From an uncultured Collinsella sp. (GTDB lineage Bacteria; Actinomycetota; Coriobacteriia; Coriobacteriales; Coriobacteriaceae): a stretch of DNA of 14,627 bases. This document shows positions 1 to 6,421 of this stretch, piece by piece. A program made the translations under genes and the position numbers. The first letter of the stretch is position 1; each line of letters opens with the position of its first letter. The notes under the pieces are model-generated. The model was not told where the DNA came from. It did not search any database and saw only the letters and a list, made by a program, of their open reading frames with translations. The stretch spans positions 1 to 14,627 of the forward strand of contig CAKUGA010000032.1 of the NCBI GenBank assembly GCA_934654515.1. The letters run 5' to 3'.

Positions 1-657
1 AAGAGCTACGAGATCCAGCCCGTCACCACCATCATGAGCTCGGTCAACCAGCTCGTCGCCACGCTCCAGACCACCCGTCAGTCGCTCGACCGCTCCTTGC
101 TGCGCCTGACGGCCCTTGAGCTCGACGACTACGTTACGCTCGCCGACATCACCGGCATTTTCTCGAGTTTCGAGATCATGCAGCAGGCAAAGACTGAGCT
201 TAAGGATTGCATTGTCAAGCTGGGCAACCAGGGCAAGCTCGTGCAGATGCAGCTCGAGCAGCTCGCCGGCTCCAGCATGGATACCGAGTACGACCTGATG
301 ATCCGCGACTATGCAAGTGATTCCTCCGAGGCAAACGCCGAGAAGATTCGCGCTGAGCTTGCCCGTATGACGCCCAAGGACCTGTCCGACCCACAGCATG
401 TGGCGGCGGTTCTGGGTTACGACGACCTGGACGAGGACTCCGTCATGACGCCGCTGGGCTTGCGCACGCTTTCTCGCGTGTCCGTCGTGCGCGACGGCGT
501 GGCCGAGAAGATCGTCGACGAGTACGGCTCACTGCAGGAGCTCATGGACGACATCAGCGAAGATCCGGAGCGCCTGGGCGACTTTGGCGTCAATAACCCT
601 GCCATTCTTGCGGACTCGCTGTACCGCATGAAGGGCACCAAACAGGGAAACGCATAA
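1..657 (+). CDS. disA: DNA integrity scanning protein DisA (diadenylate cyclase), 3' part
   Basis: Only the last 218 codons lie in the window; the frame is open from base 1, so the ATG at 34 is internal. The family makes cyclic di-AMP from two ATP with an N-terminal DAC domain (not in the window) and scans DNA with a C-terminal helix-hairpin-helix domain. What is visible fits the DisA linker and C-terminus: a helical middle part (LTALELDDYVTLADITGIF), then a region with VVRDGVAEKIVDEYGSLQEL, resembling the helix-hairpin-helix segment. The downstream neighbours (ispD, ispF, cysS, rlmB, rae1) match the disA neighbourhood of Bacillus, which supports the call. The stop codon shares its last A with the ispD start (TAATG), so translation is probably coupled. 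The catalytic domain cannot be checked here. Confidence 0.9.
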   Translation, partial: KSYEIQPVTTIMSSVNQLVATLQTTRQSLDRSLLRLTALELDDYVTLADITGIFSSFEIMQQAKTELKDCIVKLGNQGKLVQMQLEQLAGSSMDTEYDLMIRDYASDSSEANAEKIRAELARMTPKDLSDPQHVAAVLGYDDLDEDSVMTPLGLRTLSRVSVVRDGVAEKIVDEYGSLQELMDDISEDPERLGDFGVNNPAILADSLYRMKGTKQGNA

Positions 658-1385
658 TGGCGCCCGTATGTGCCGTGGTCGTTGCCGGCGGCAGCGGCCA
701 GCGCTTTGGAAATCCCGGCGGCAAGCAGCTCGTTAACGTGGCGGGCCGTCCGCTCATGAGCTGGTCCATCCGTGCGTTCGATCGTAGCGACAAGGTCGGC
801 CACATCGTGGTGGTGTGTCCTTCCGAGCGCCGTGCCGAGATGCGCCGCCTGGCCATCGACCCGTTTGACTATGACACGCCCATCAGCTTTGCCGATGCCG
901 GCGATACCCGCCAGGATTCCACCCGTGCCGGCGTGCATGCGGCTCCGGCGGGTTTCGAATATGTCGCCATCCACGACGGCGCCCGTCCGCTCATTACGAC
1001 CGAGGCCATCGATCATGCGATCGACGTGCTTGTGGGCGACCGCTCGCTCGACGGTGTCGTGTGCGGTCAGCCCGCGATCGACACGCTCAAGATCGTCGAC
1101 GGCGATAATATTGTCGAGACGCCGCCGCGCGAGCTCTATTGGGCCGCGCAGACGCCGCAGATCTTTAGCGTCGACGCCATGAAGCGCGCTCACGCCGCTG
1201 CTATCGCCGAGGGCTTTATCGGTACCGACGATTCATCGCTGGTCGAGCGCATGGGCGGGCGCGTCCGCTGTGTCCAGAGCCCGCGCGATAACCTTAAGGT
1301 GACGGTGCCCGAGGACCTGCGTCCCGTAACCGCGATTCTGCTCGGTCGCATGGCCGAGGGAGAGGACCTTCCCCATGTTCAGTAA
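657..1385 (+). CDS. ispD: 2-C-methyl-D-erythritol 4-phosphate cytidylyltransferase
   Basis: This 242-residue protein transfers CMP from CTP to MEP, the third step of the non-mevalonate isoprenoid pathway, in the cytosol. The length is normal for bacterial IspD. Family signatures are visible in order: the nucleotide-binding AGGSGQRFG loop at residues 10-18 with K23 after it, GDTRQDST near 82-89, IHDGARPL near 105-112, DTLK in the middle, WAAQTPQIF, GTDDSSLVE and the C-terminal NLKVTVPED. All of these are standard for the family. The start is fixed by the TAATG overlap with disA. The 3' end overlaps ispF by 11 bases. IspD and IspF act at nearby steps, so the overlap suggests coupled translation. 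Confidence 0.95.
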   Translation: MAPVCAVVVAGGSGQRFGNPGGKQLVNVAGRPLMSWSIRAFDRSDKVGHIVVVCPSERRAEMRRLAIDPFDYDTPISFADAGDTRQDSTRAGVHAAPAGFEYVAIHDGARPLITTEAIDHAIDVLVGDRSLDGVVCGQPAIDTLKIVDGDNIVETPPRELYWAAQTPQIFSVDAMKRAHAAAIAEGFIGTDDSSLVERMGGRVRCVQSPRDNLKVTVPEDLRPVTAILLGRMAEGEDLPHVQ

Positions 1386-1869
1386 CCTGCGCATTGGCCA
1401 CGGCTACGACGTCCACCGTTTGGTGGAGGGGCGTCGATGTATCATCGGCGGGGTCGACATCCCCTACGAGCGCGGCCTGCTGGGCCACTCGGATGCCGAT
1501 GTGCTCGCGCACGCCTTGGCCGACGCCATTCTGGGCGCCTGCCGCGGGGGAGACATCGGCAAGCTATTCCCCGACACCGATCCCGCCTACGAGGGCGCCG
1601 ATTCGATGGTGCTGCTCGCTCGCGTGATGGACTATGCGCGCGAGCTGGGCTTTGAGTTTGTCGATGCCGATTGCACCATTGCCTGTCAGCAACCCAAGAT
1701 CACTCCGCACCGCGATGCCATGCGCGCCAACCTTGCCCATGCTCTGGGCGTCGACGTGGAAAACGTGGGCGTCGCCGCCACCACGACCGAAAAGCTCGGT
1801 TGGGAAGGCCAAGGCGAGGGAATTGGCGCCTGGGCCGTCTGCCTGCTACAGAAAACCGTTAAGGAGTAA
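1375..1869 (+). CDS. ispF: 2-C-methyl-D-erythritol 2,4-cyclodiphosphate synthase
   Basis: This 164-residue protein cyclises CDP-ME 2-phosphate to MEcPP with release of CMP, and in this family works as a homotrimer with Zn2+ in each site. The signatures are clear: GHGYDVHR (residues 8-15), LLGHSDADVLAHALADAILGA, GDIGKLFPDTDP and TTTEKLGWEGQGEGI near the C-terminus. D12, H14 and H46 match the usual zinc ligands. The ATG lies inside the last codons of ispD, with a purine-rich GGGAGAGG stretch upstream inside ispD. The length is typical (about 160). It is a separate protein, not the IspDF fusion found in some bacteria. Confidence 0.95.
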   Translation: MFSNLRIGHGYDVHRLVEGRRCIIGGVDIPYERGLLGHSDADVLAHALADAILGACRGGDIGKLFPDTDPAYEGADSMVLLARVMDYARELGFEFVDADCTIACQQPKITPHRDAMRANLAHALGVDVENVGVAATTTEKLGWEGQGEGIGAWAVCLLQKTVKE

Positions 1870-1872
1870 CGA

Positions 1873-3339
1873 ATGCGTATCTACAACAGCGCTACCCATA
1901 AAAAGGAAGAGTTCCAGCCCATCGAGTCCGGCAAGGTCCGCATGTACGTGTGTGGCCCCACGGTCTACGACAACATCCACATCGGCAATGCCCGCACGTT
2001 CATCAGCTTTGACGTGATTCGTCGCTGGCTCATCGCGAGCGGCTACGAGGTCACGTTCGCCCAGAACCTCACCGATGTCGATGACAAGATCATCAAGCGC
2101 GCCAACGAGCAGGGCCGCACGGCCGCCGAGGTCGCGACGGAGTTCTCCGACAAGTTCATCGGCGTCATGCGCGCCGCCAACGTGCTCGATCCCGATGTGC
2201 GCCCCCGCGCCACCAAGGAGATCGGCCCCATGATCGCTATGATCAAGACGCTTATCGAGCAGGGCCATGCCTACGCCGTCGATAACGGCGACGTGTACTT
2301 TGCCGTGCGCAGCGATCCCAACTATGGTCAGGTCTCGGGCCGCAACATCGACGATCTGATGGTTGGCGCGCGCATCGAGGAGAACGAGGACAAGAACGAC
2401 CCGCTCGACTTTGCCCTGTGGAAGGCCGCCAAGCCCGGCGAGCCCAGCTGGCCGAGCCCCTGGGGCGAAGGCCGTCCCGGTTGGCACACCGAGTGCGCCG
2501 CCATGGTGCATCGCTACCTGGGCACCCCGATCGACATCCACGGCGGCGGCTCCGACCTTGCCTTCCCGCATCACGAGAACGAGTGCGCCCAGGCCACCTG
2601 CGCCTGGCACCAGGGTTTCTCCAACACCTGGATGCACACGGGCATGCTGCTGGTCGACGGCGAGAAGATGTCCAAGTCGCTCGGAAACTTCTTTACGCTG
2701 GCCGAGGTGCTCGAACAGCACTCTGCCGCGGCCCTGCGCCTGCTAATGCTGCAGACGAGCTATCGCTCGCCGCTTGACTTCTCCTGGGAGCGCCTGGATG
2801 GTGCCGAGAACTCGCTCACACGCATTGTCGGTACGGTCGAGAACCTGCGCTGGGCCGCGAACCATGCGACGGCCGATGCCGATGAGGCAGCATCCGAGGC
2901 GTTTGCCGCTAAGGCCGCCGAGGCCCGTGCCGCCTTTAAGGAGTGCATGGACGACGACTTTAACACTGCCGGTGCCATGGGTGCTGTCTTTGGCTTTGTG
3001 ACCGAGTGCAACCAGTACCTGGAACAGGCGGGCGATGCTGCCGACAAGGCCGCTGCGCTTGCTGCCGCCGATACGCTGGTTGAGCTGCTTGACACATTTG
3101 GCGTTGAGCTTCCCGAGCCCAAGGTCGAGCTGCCGCTGGGCCTGCTGGGCGTTGCCGCCGGCCTGGTCGCCTACACGGGCGACGACGTGGACGAGGCCGC
3201 TGCCAAGATTCTCGAGGCCCGCGCCGAGGCCCGCGCCGCCAAGAGCTGGGATCTGGCGGATGCCATCCGCGATCAGCTCAAGGACCTGGGCCTGACGATT
3301 GAGGATACCGCCGCCGGCACCCGTATTAAGACTCTCTAA
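1873..3339 (+). CDS. cysS: cysteinyl-tRNA synthetase
   Basis: This 488-residue class I synthetase attaches cysteine to tRNA-Cys. The HIGH motif reads HIGN at 36-39, after CGPTVYD, and the KMSKS loop is at 265-269. The zinc ligands that give cysteine selectivity in the E. coli enzyme have counterparts at C27, C208, H233 and E237. The C-terminal third is Ala/Glu-rich and helical, as expected for the anticodon-binding DALR region, and ends in the usual AIRDQLKDLGLTIEDT segment. The start has AAGGAG at 1861-1866 and lies four bases after the ispF stop. In Bacillus cysS is followed by mrnC and rlmB; here the mrnC position is empty. Confidence 0.97.
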   Translation: MRIYNSATHKKEEFQPIESGKVRMYVCGPTVYDNIHIGNARTFISFDVIRRWLIASGYEVTFAQNLTDVDDKIIKRANEQGRTAAEVATEFSDKFIGVMRAANVLDPDVRPRATKEIGPMIAMIKTLIEQGHAYAVDNGDVYFAVRSDPNYGQVSGRNIDDLMVGARIEENEDKNDPLDFALWKAAKPGEPSWPSPWGEGRPGWHTECAAMVHRYLGTPIDIHGGGSDLAFPHHENECAQATCAWHQGFSNTWMHTGMLLVDGEKMSKSLGNFFTLAEVLEQHSAAALRLLMLQTSYRSPLDFSWERLDGAENSLTRIVGTVENLRWAANHATADADEAASEAFAAKAAEARAAFKECMDDDFNTAGAMGAVFGFVTECNQYLEQAGDAADKAAALAAADTLVELLDTFGVELPEPKVELPLGLLGVAAGLVAYTGDDVDEAAAKILEARAEARAAKSWDLADAIRDQLKDLGLTIEDTAAGTRIKTL

Positions 3340-3361
3340 TCCCCGCGGGTTTCCCAAGCAC

Positions 3362-3464
3362 CCGACCGCCCGAGCCACGGCACCTTGCCTTTCAATCGTC
3401 GGGCATGACCTCAAGGTCTATGCCCTCCTCTTTCAAGGCAATCTGCCGCACCTCGGGCGGTCGG
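3362..3464 (+). other. long nested hairpin in the cysS-rlmB gap
   Basis: The 167-nt gap folds on itself almost completely. A perfect 13-bp outer stem joins CCGACCGCCCGAG (3362-3374) to CTCGGGCGGTCGG (3452-3464). Inside it are CGGCA/TGCCG (3378-3382 with 3444-3448), TTGCCTT/AAGGCAA (3385-3391 with 3435-3441) and GGGCAT/ATGCCC (3401-3406 with 3420-3425), the last continuing through GACC/GGTC to a TCAA loop. That is about 35 base pairs over 103 nt, followed by a T-rich stretch. It could be an oversized terminator for cysS, a regulated leader of rlmB (its SD, AAGGAGG, is at 3493-3499), an RNase processing site or a short palindromic insertion. The structure is read directly; the role is unknown. 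Confidence 0.55.
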
Positions 3465-3506
3465 TCTATTTGTTTCGTTTGATAATTGTGTTAAGGAGGC
3501 CGTTTT

Positions 3507-4421
3507 ATGGCCGACAATCGTAAGCGTGCGCCTCGTGGTGGCAAGCAGGCTGCTTCTGGCTCGCGTCCGATTCGCCGCAATGACCGCGCTGCCGCTCCCA
3601 AGGGCCAGCGCGATCGCACCCAGGCCGCACGTCCGCAGCGCGATCGCAACCGCGACAACGTTCAGGTTCCCAAGGGCGAGTTTATCGAAGGTCGCCGTGC
3701 TGCCGCCGAGGCGTTGCGCACCGGCTTTCCCGTCAAATGCGCGCTCATCGCCGAGGGCGGGGAGCGCGATGCCGCCTTGTCGCGCCTGGTCGACGACCTC
3801 AACGCCGCGGGTGTCCGCATTAAGTATGTGCCGCGCGCGCAGCTCGATGCGCTGTCGAGCCATGGCGCTCATCAGGGCATTGCGCTCGAGGTGGGGAATT
3901 TCCCCTATGCCGATGTCGCCGATATCCTCGATCGCGCGGGTGACGGACCGGCGCTCGTCGTCGTGCTCGACCATGTGACCGACGATGGCAACTTTGGTGC
4001 GATCGTGCGCTCCGCCGAGGTCGTGGGCGCGGCGGGCGTCATCATCGCCAACAAGCGCGCCGCCGGTGTGACCGTCGGCAGCTACAAGACCTCTGCTGGT
4101 GCTGTCATGCATCTGCCCATCGCACAGGTTCCCAACATCGCTCGAGCGCTCGACGACCTCAAGGCCGCTGGCTTTTGGGTGGGCGGTGCTTCCGAGCATG
4201 CCGAGGGCAGCTGCTGGGATGCTCCCTTCGAGGGCCGCGTGGCGCTCGTTATGGGCTCCGAGGGCGACGGCATCTCGCGCCTGGTGCTCGAGAAATGCGA
4301 CTTCTTGACCAAGCTTCCCCAGCGCGGCATGACCGAGAGCCTCAATGTTGCCCAGGCGACCACGGCGCTGTGCTTTGAGTGGCTGCGCCGCAATGCCGGC
4401 GAGCTCATGGGGGAGGAGTAG
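3507..4421 (+). CDS. rlmB: 23S rRNA (guanosine-2'-O-)-methyltransferase RlmB (SpoU/TrmH family)
   Basis: This 304-residue SPOUT enzyme is predicted to 2'-O-methylate a guanosine of the 23S rRNA peptidyl-transferase region (G2251 in E. coli) using SAM. The substrate-binding domain starts near GEFIEGRRAAAEAL (about 57-70). Then come the trefoil-knot motifs NFGAIVRSAE (162-171), LVMGSEGDGISR (247-258) and LPQRGMTESLNV (270-281). HQGIALEV, common in RlmB, is at about 122-129. The first ~50 residues are a very basic Arg/Lys/Gln/Ala tail not found in short homologues, probably a disordered RNA-binding extension. The start is supported by AAGGAGG seven bases upstream. The gene is four bases from the next one. 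A related TrmH-family target cannot be excluded from sequence alone. Confidence 0.9.
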   Translation: MADNRKRAPRGGKQAASGSRPIRRNDRAAAPKGQRDRTQAARPQRDRNRDNVQVPKGEFIEGRRAAAEALRTGFPVKCALIAEGGERDAALSRLVDDLNAAGVRIKYVPRAQLDALSSHGAHQGIALEVGNFPYADVADILDRAGDGPALVVVLDHVTDDGNFGAIVRSAEVVGAAGVIIANKRAAGVTVGSYKTSAGAVMHLPIAQVPNIARALDDLKAAGFWVGGASEHAEGSCWDAPFEGRVALVMGSEGDGISRLVLEKCDFLTKLPQRGMTESLNVAQATTALCFEWLRRNAGELMGEE

Positions 4422-4424
4422 CGC

Positions 4425-5102
4425 ATGTCCAAGAAGAACCGCGCCAAGTCCAAGGCCAAGCGCTTTGGCGAAGGCTCGGCCAAGCCGATTGTTTCGGCCG
4501 CGACCTATGGCGTGGGCGGCAATGCGTTTGCGCAGGCCATCGCCGATCCGGTCTCGACGGTGCACTCCAATAAGCCCGAACTGCTGGTGGTCGACGGTTA
4601 CAACGTGATCCACTGCACGCCCCGCTACGAAAAGCTCGTGTACGACCATTCTGACGATCCATATTCCAGCGATGTCCACGATATGGCGCGTACCGCACTC
4701 ATCAACGATGTTGCGGCGTTTGCCCAGGGACGTTACGAGGCCGTGATCGTCTTTGACGGTGCAGGCAACATCTCCAGCGAGCGCCCCAACCTGCCGGCCC
4801 GCGGCGTGCGCATTGAGTTCTCGCCGACGGGCGTTTCCGCAGACACCGTGGTGCAGAAGCTCTGCATCGAGGCACGCGAGGAAGGCCGCGCGTGCTCCGT
4901 GGTATCGAGCGATGGCACCATCCAGGCCGTCGTCATGGGCAAGGGCGTCACGCGCATCTCGAGCCGCATGCTGGTGGACGAGCTCAAACAGATTGACAAC
5001 GACGTGCACGAGGCCGAGGAGGCACCCCAGATCAAGATGACCCTGGGCAGCCGCCTAAGCCCCGAGGCACTGGCAAAACTCAAGGCCCTGCGCGGGAGGT
5101 AG
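4425..5102 (+). CDS. NYN-domain ribonuclease, YacP/Rae1-like
   Basis: This 225-residue protein belongs to the YacP (DUF901) NYN/PIN-like nuclease family. Bacillus Rae1 is a ribosome-associated endonuclease that cleaves certain mRNAs in the A site. The acidic residues expected in the PIN-like site are present: D57 in LLVVDGYNVIH, D111 in VIVFDGAGN, D140 in GVSADTVVQ and D163 in VVSSDGTIQ. The first ~20 residues are basic (KKNRAKSKAKR) and may contact RNA. The C-terminus has the regular charged helix seen in the family. The start follows a GGGGGAGGAG stretch that overlaps the end of rlmB, so the two genes are likely cotranscribed. Its position after rlmB matches Bacillus, but mRNA cleavage on the ribosome is inferred from homology. 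Confidence 0.85.
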   Translation: MSKKNRAKSKAKRFGEGSAKPIVSAATYGVGGNAFAQAIADPVSTVHSNKPELLVVDGYNVIHCTPRYEKLVYDHSDDPYSSDVHDMARTALINDVAAFAQGRYEAVIVFDGAGNISSERPNLPARGVRIEFSPTGVSADTVVQKLCIEAREEGRACSVVSSDGTIQAVVMGKGVTRISSRMLVDELKQIDNDVHEAEEAPQIKMTLGSRLSPEALAKLKALRGR

Positions 5103-5150
5103 GGGAGCGGCCGTAGCTGTGGCGTAAATGCATAACGCTATGTAGTCCTG

Positions 5151-5179
5151 TTGCGCCTCGTCCGCAATTCCTTTATTCT
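5151..5179 (+). promoter_or_regulatory. promoter for tRNA-Thr(UGU)
   Basis: TTGCGC (5151-5156) and TATTCT (5174-5179) are 17 bases apart, and the tRNA starts 31 bases after the -10 box. The spacing is ideal and the boxes are close to sigma-70/SigA consensus. I see no terminator between the Rae1-like gene and this promoter, so some read-through from the operon is also possible. Confidence 0.6.
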
Positions 5180-5209
5180 TAACTGGCTTCGCGCGAAAGC
5201 GCCAAGTGT

Positions 5210-5284
5210 GCCAGTGTGGCGCAACGGTAGCGCAATTGATTTGTAATCAGTGGGTTGCAGGTTCGATTCCTGTCACTGGCTCCA
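5210..5284 (+). tRNA. tRNA-Thr (anticodon UGU)
   Basis: A complete cloverleaf is visible. The acceptor GCCAGTG pairs perfectly with CACTGGC. The D stem is GCGC/GCGC. The anticodon stem is ATTGA/TCAGT with loop TTTGTAA, giving anticodon TGT. The T arm is GCAGG-TTCGATT-CCTGT. The discriminator is T and CCA is encoded at 5282-5284. It decodes ACA. Its last 18 bases are repeated 190 bases downstream (see the repeat entry). Confidence 0.95.
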
Positions 5285-5293
5285 TGAGAGTTT

Positions 5294-5330
5294 CGGGCTC
5301 TGTCTTTATATGGGACAGGGCCCGTTTCTT
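5294..5330 (+). terminator. rho-independent terminator of tRNA-Thr(UGU)
   Basis: The stem CGGGCTCTGTC (5294-5304) pairs with GACAGGGCCCG (5314-5324) with one G-U pair and a nine-base loop, followed by TTTCTT. It begins ten bases after the tRNA CCA. Confidence 0.85.
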
Positions 5331-5483
5331 ATATGTGCCGGAATCGAACCCGCAAGGGCGCGAGCGTTAAGCGAACGCGGAGCATTCGTAGCGAGCGGGC
5401 GAGGGTGCCGGCAGGCAGCCGAAGCCGGAGCGGATTCGCGAAGCGAATACGCGGACTTCCTGTCACTGGCTCCATGAAAGTTT

Positions 5484-5520
5484 CGGGCTCTGTCTCTAAA
5501 TGGGACAGGGCCCGTTTCTT
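5484..5520 (+). terminator. second copy of the tRNA-Thr terminator
   Basis: This is the duplicated hairpin CGGGCTCTGTC/GACAGGGCCCG with TTTCTT, intact in the second repeat copy. Two of the three differences between the copies are in the loop and none is in the stem, so the stem has been kept while the loop changed. Confidence 0.75.
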
Positions 5521-5572
5521 ATTTGATGGGTCATCGGGTTCGGTGTTCGTCTCGTTCCCTAGTTTGTCTCGA

Positions 5573-5696
5573 TCTGTAACACGAGGAGGCGGAAAACGTG
5601 TCTAGTTGTTACAGATTTAGATAGATAGTAGAAGTGACGGCGAATCATCTCGATCTGTAACATCTGGACCAATATTCAGCCTCTTACTGTTACAGA
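5573..5696. repeat. two phased inverted-repeat pairs, TCTGTAACA / TGTTACAGA
   Basis: The first pair is TCTGTAACA at 5573-5581 and TGTTACAGA at 5607-5615. The second is TCTGTAACA at 5654-5662 and TGTTACAGA at 5688-5696. Both pairs have a 25-base spacer, and they are exactly 81 bases apart. The spacers are unrelated in sequence. The upstream flank CTCGA is also shared. The arms are perfect complements, so each unit could form a hairpin or be a pair of protein-binding half sites. There is no protein gene around it that they clearly control. Confidence 0.7.
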
Positions 5697-5734
5697 ACAA
5701 GACGGAAGTGGCGAGATGTCTGACTGCCCTGTAT

Positions 5735-5877
5735 GAGCGTGGATTTCCGGACGCACGAGGGTGGAAAATCTCCCGCCTGGAGAATGAGCGTGGATAATCT
5801 CCCACTTTGGTCGCAAAGCCATGTCAAAAATGGGAGATTATCCACGCTCGATTTCTAACGGGAGAAAATCCACGCTC
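5735..5877. repeat. nested palindrome built from a 19-bp repeat family (GAGCGTGGATWWTCTCCCR)
   Basis: Five related units lie here: a partial forward unit (GAGCGTGGATTT, 5735-5746), forward units at 5757-5775 and 5786-5804, and reverse units at 5831-5849 and 5859-5877. The two inner units, GAGCGTGGATAATCTCCCA and its exact complement, form a perfect 19-bp stem with a 26-base loop that itself holds CTTTG/CAAAG. The outer two are less perfect partners. A short open frame on the minus strand (5617-5805) crosses it but looks like repeat read-through. I infer a dispersed palindromic repeat or a recognition element; no host gene is evident. Confidence 0.75.
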
Positions 5878-6070
5878 GTATCCTATATATAGATACGAAT
5901 AAACCGATCTCGAAGACGCGACAAGTCCTGTTCACTCCACCACACCAAAGTGTTACCTCGGGAAATGTCACCAGTGCAGCAAAATCCACCGTCCTTCATA
6001 TCCAAACTCAATAAAACCGCAGGTCAAAGCTATATAGATACGCCCGGAACCGTGTATCTAGAGGTTTTCG
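5878..6070. other. AT-richer spacer upstream of the tRNA-tuf promoter
   Basis: This stretch holds no convincing gene. A 12-base direct repeat, TATATAGATACG, occurs at 5886-5897 and 6031-6042. The second copy overlaps a small hairpin, TAGATAC/GTATCTA, ending at 6060 just before the promoter. A 68-codon open frame starting at 5950 runs through the promoter and is not credible. The base composition is clearly lower in GC than the genes on either side. Confidence 0.45.
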
Positions 6071-6100
6071 TTGACAGCCCCCAAGGTTGCATCGTATTAT
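6071..6100 (+). promoter_or_regulatory. strong promoter of the tRNA-tuf operon
   Basis: TTGACA (6071-6076) and TATTAT (6095-6100) are 18 bases apart. The -35 box is perfect consensus. The block GAGGTTTTCGTTGACAGC (6061-6078) recurs with one change before rpmG (7892-7909). Transcription would begin about 55 bases before tRNA-Tyr. Confidence 0.8.
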
Positions 6101-6162
6101 CTTTTTCGTTCGCGGGGGCGGCGGTCCAAAAGACCAAAGAACCTGCGGATACTTGAACGATT

Positions 6163-6244
6163 GGGAGTTTGCCCGAGTGGTTAATGGGGACGGGCTGTAA
6201 ACCCGTTGGCTCTGCCTACATAGGTTCGAATCCTATAGCTCCCA
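6163..6244 (+). tRNA. tRNA-Tyr (anticodon GUA)
   Basis: The acceptor GGGAGTT pairs with AGCTCCC. The anticodon stem ACGGG/CCCGT carries loop CTGTAAA, anticodon GTA. The variable arm is long (class II), as expected for bacterial tRNA-Tyr, and the T arm is ATAGG-TTCGAAT-CCTAT. The discriminator is A at 6244. CCA is not encoded (the next bases are CCC), unlike the other tRNAs in this window. Confidence 0.95.
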
Positions 6245-6254
6245 CCCGTCAAGT

Positions 6255-6330
6255 GCCTGTATAGCTCAGTCGGTAGAGCACTTCGTTGGTAACGAAGAGG
6301 TCACCAGTTCAAGTCTGGTTGCAGGCTCCA
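6255..6330 (+). tRNA. tRNA-Thr (anticodon GGU)
   Basis: The acceptor GCCTGTA pairs with TGCAGGC. The D stem is GCTC/GAGC. The anticodon stem CTTCG/CGAAG carries loop TTGGTAA, anticodon GGT. The T arm is ACCAG-TTCAAGT-CTGGT. The discriminator is T and CCA is encoded. It reads ACC and ACU and complements the UGU isoacceptor at 5210. Confidence 0.95.
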
Positions 6331-6333
6331 TCC

Positions 6334-6410
6334 GGCGGTGTAGCTCAGTTGGTTAGAGCACACGGTTCATACCCGTGGCGTCACTGGTTCGAATCCAGTC
6401 ACCGCTACCA
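6334..6410 (+). tRNA. tRNA-Met (anticodon CAU), probably elongator
   Basis: The acceptor GGCGGTG pairs with CACCGCT, with a G-U pair at 1-72. The anticodon stem CACGG/CCGTG carries loop TTCATAC, anticodon CAT. The T arm is ACTGG-TTCGAAT-CCAGT. CCA is encoded. The initiator hallmarks (unpaired position 1-72 and three G-C pairs under the anticodon loop) are absent, so elongator Met is favoured. A tRNA-Ile with lysidine-modified CAU is the alternative. Confidence 0.9.
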
Positions 6411-6421
6411 TAGGTAACACG

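Larger units (their letters stand above)
5267..5522 (+). repeat. duplicated tRNA-Thr 3' end plus terminator flanking a hairpin-rich cassette
   Basis: Bases 5267-5332 and 5457-5522 are the same 66-nt block with three mismatches (at 5288, 5306 and 5309 against the second copy), offset by exactly 190. The block covers the last 18 bases of the tRNA (TTCCTGTCACTGGCTCCA) and the whole terminator. The ~124 nt between the copies (5333-5456) contain three stem-loops: GCGTT/AACGC (5364-5378), CCGGC/GCCGG (5408-5428) and ATTCGC/GCGAAT (5434-5448). A second full tRNA is not present. The layout resembles the direct repeat left when an element integrates at a tRNA 3' end, but no integrase is present. A small non-autonomous repeat or an unequal duplication are the alternatives. 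Confidence 0.8.

Noticed and set aside
3392..3490. Minus-strand peptide frame in the cysS-rlmB gap ending in EEGIDLEVMPDD
   Set aside because: It reads like protein but has about 31 codons, no start codon after the upstream stop and no SD; the pairing of the strands explains the sequence as well. A gene relic cannot be excluded.
5250..5605. Two small plus-strand open frames (75 and 90 codons) through the tRNA-Thr end and the cassette
   Set aside because: They start inside a tRNA, run through two terminators and stem-loops, and have Arg/Ser/Ala-rich low-complexity products. Best read as translation of a repeat.
5617..5805. 62-codon minus-strand open frame
   Set aside because: Covers the inverted repeats and the palindrome; no SD and no family likeness.
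5573..5877. Possible CRISPR array in the repeat-rich region
   Set aside because: Units are inverted pairs of only 9 bp, or palindrome arms in both orientations, with no regular direct repeat-spacer pattern and no cas genes in the window.
5950..6156. 68-codon open frame starting at 5950
   Set aside because: It overlaps the tRNA-tuf promoter and ends just before tRNA-Tyr; no SD.
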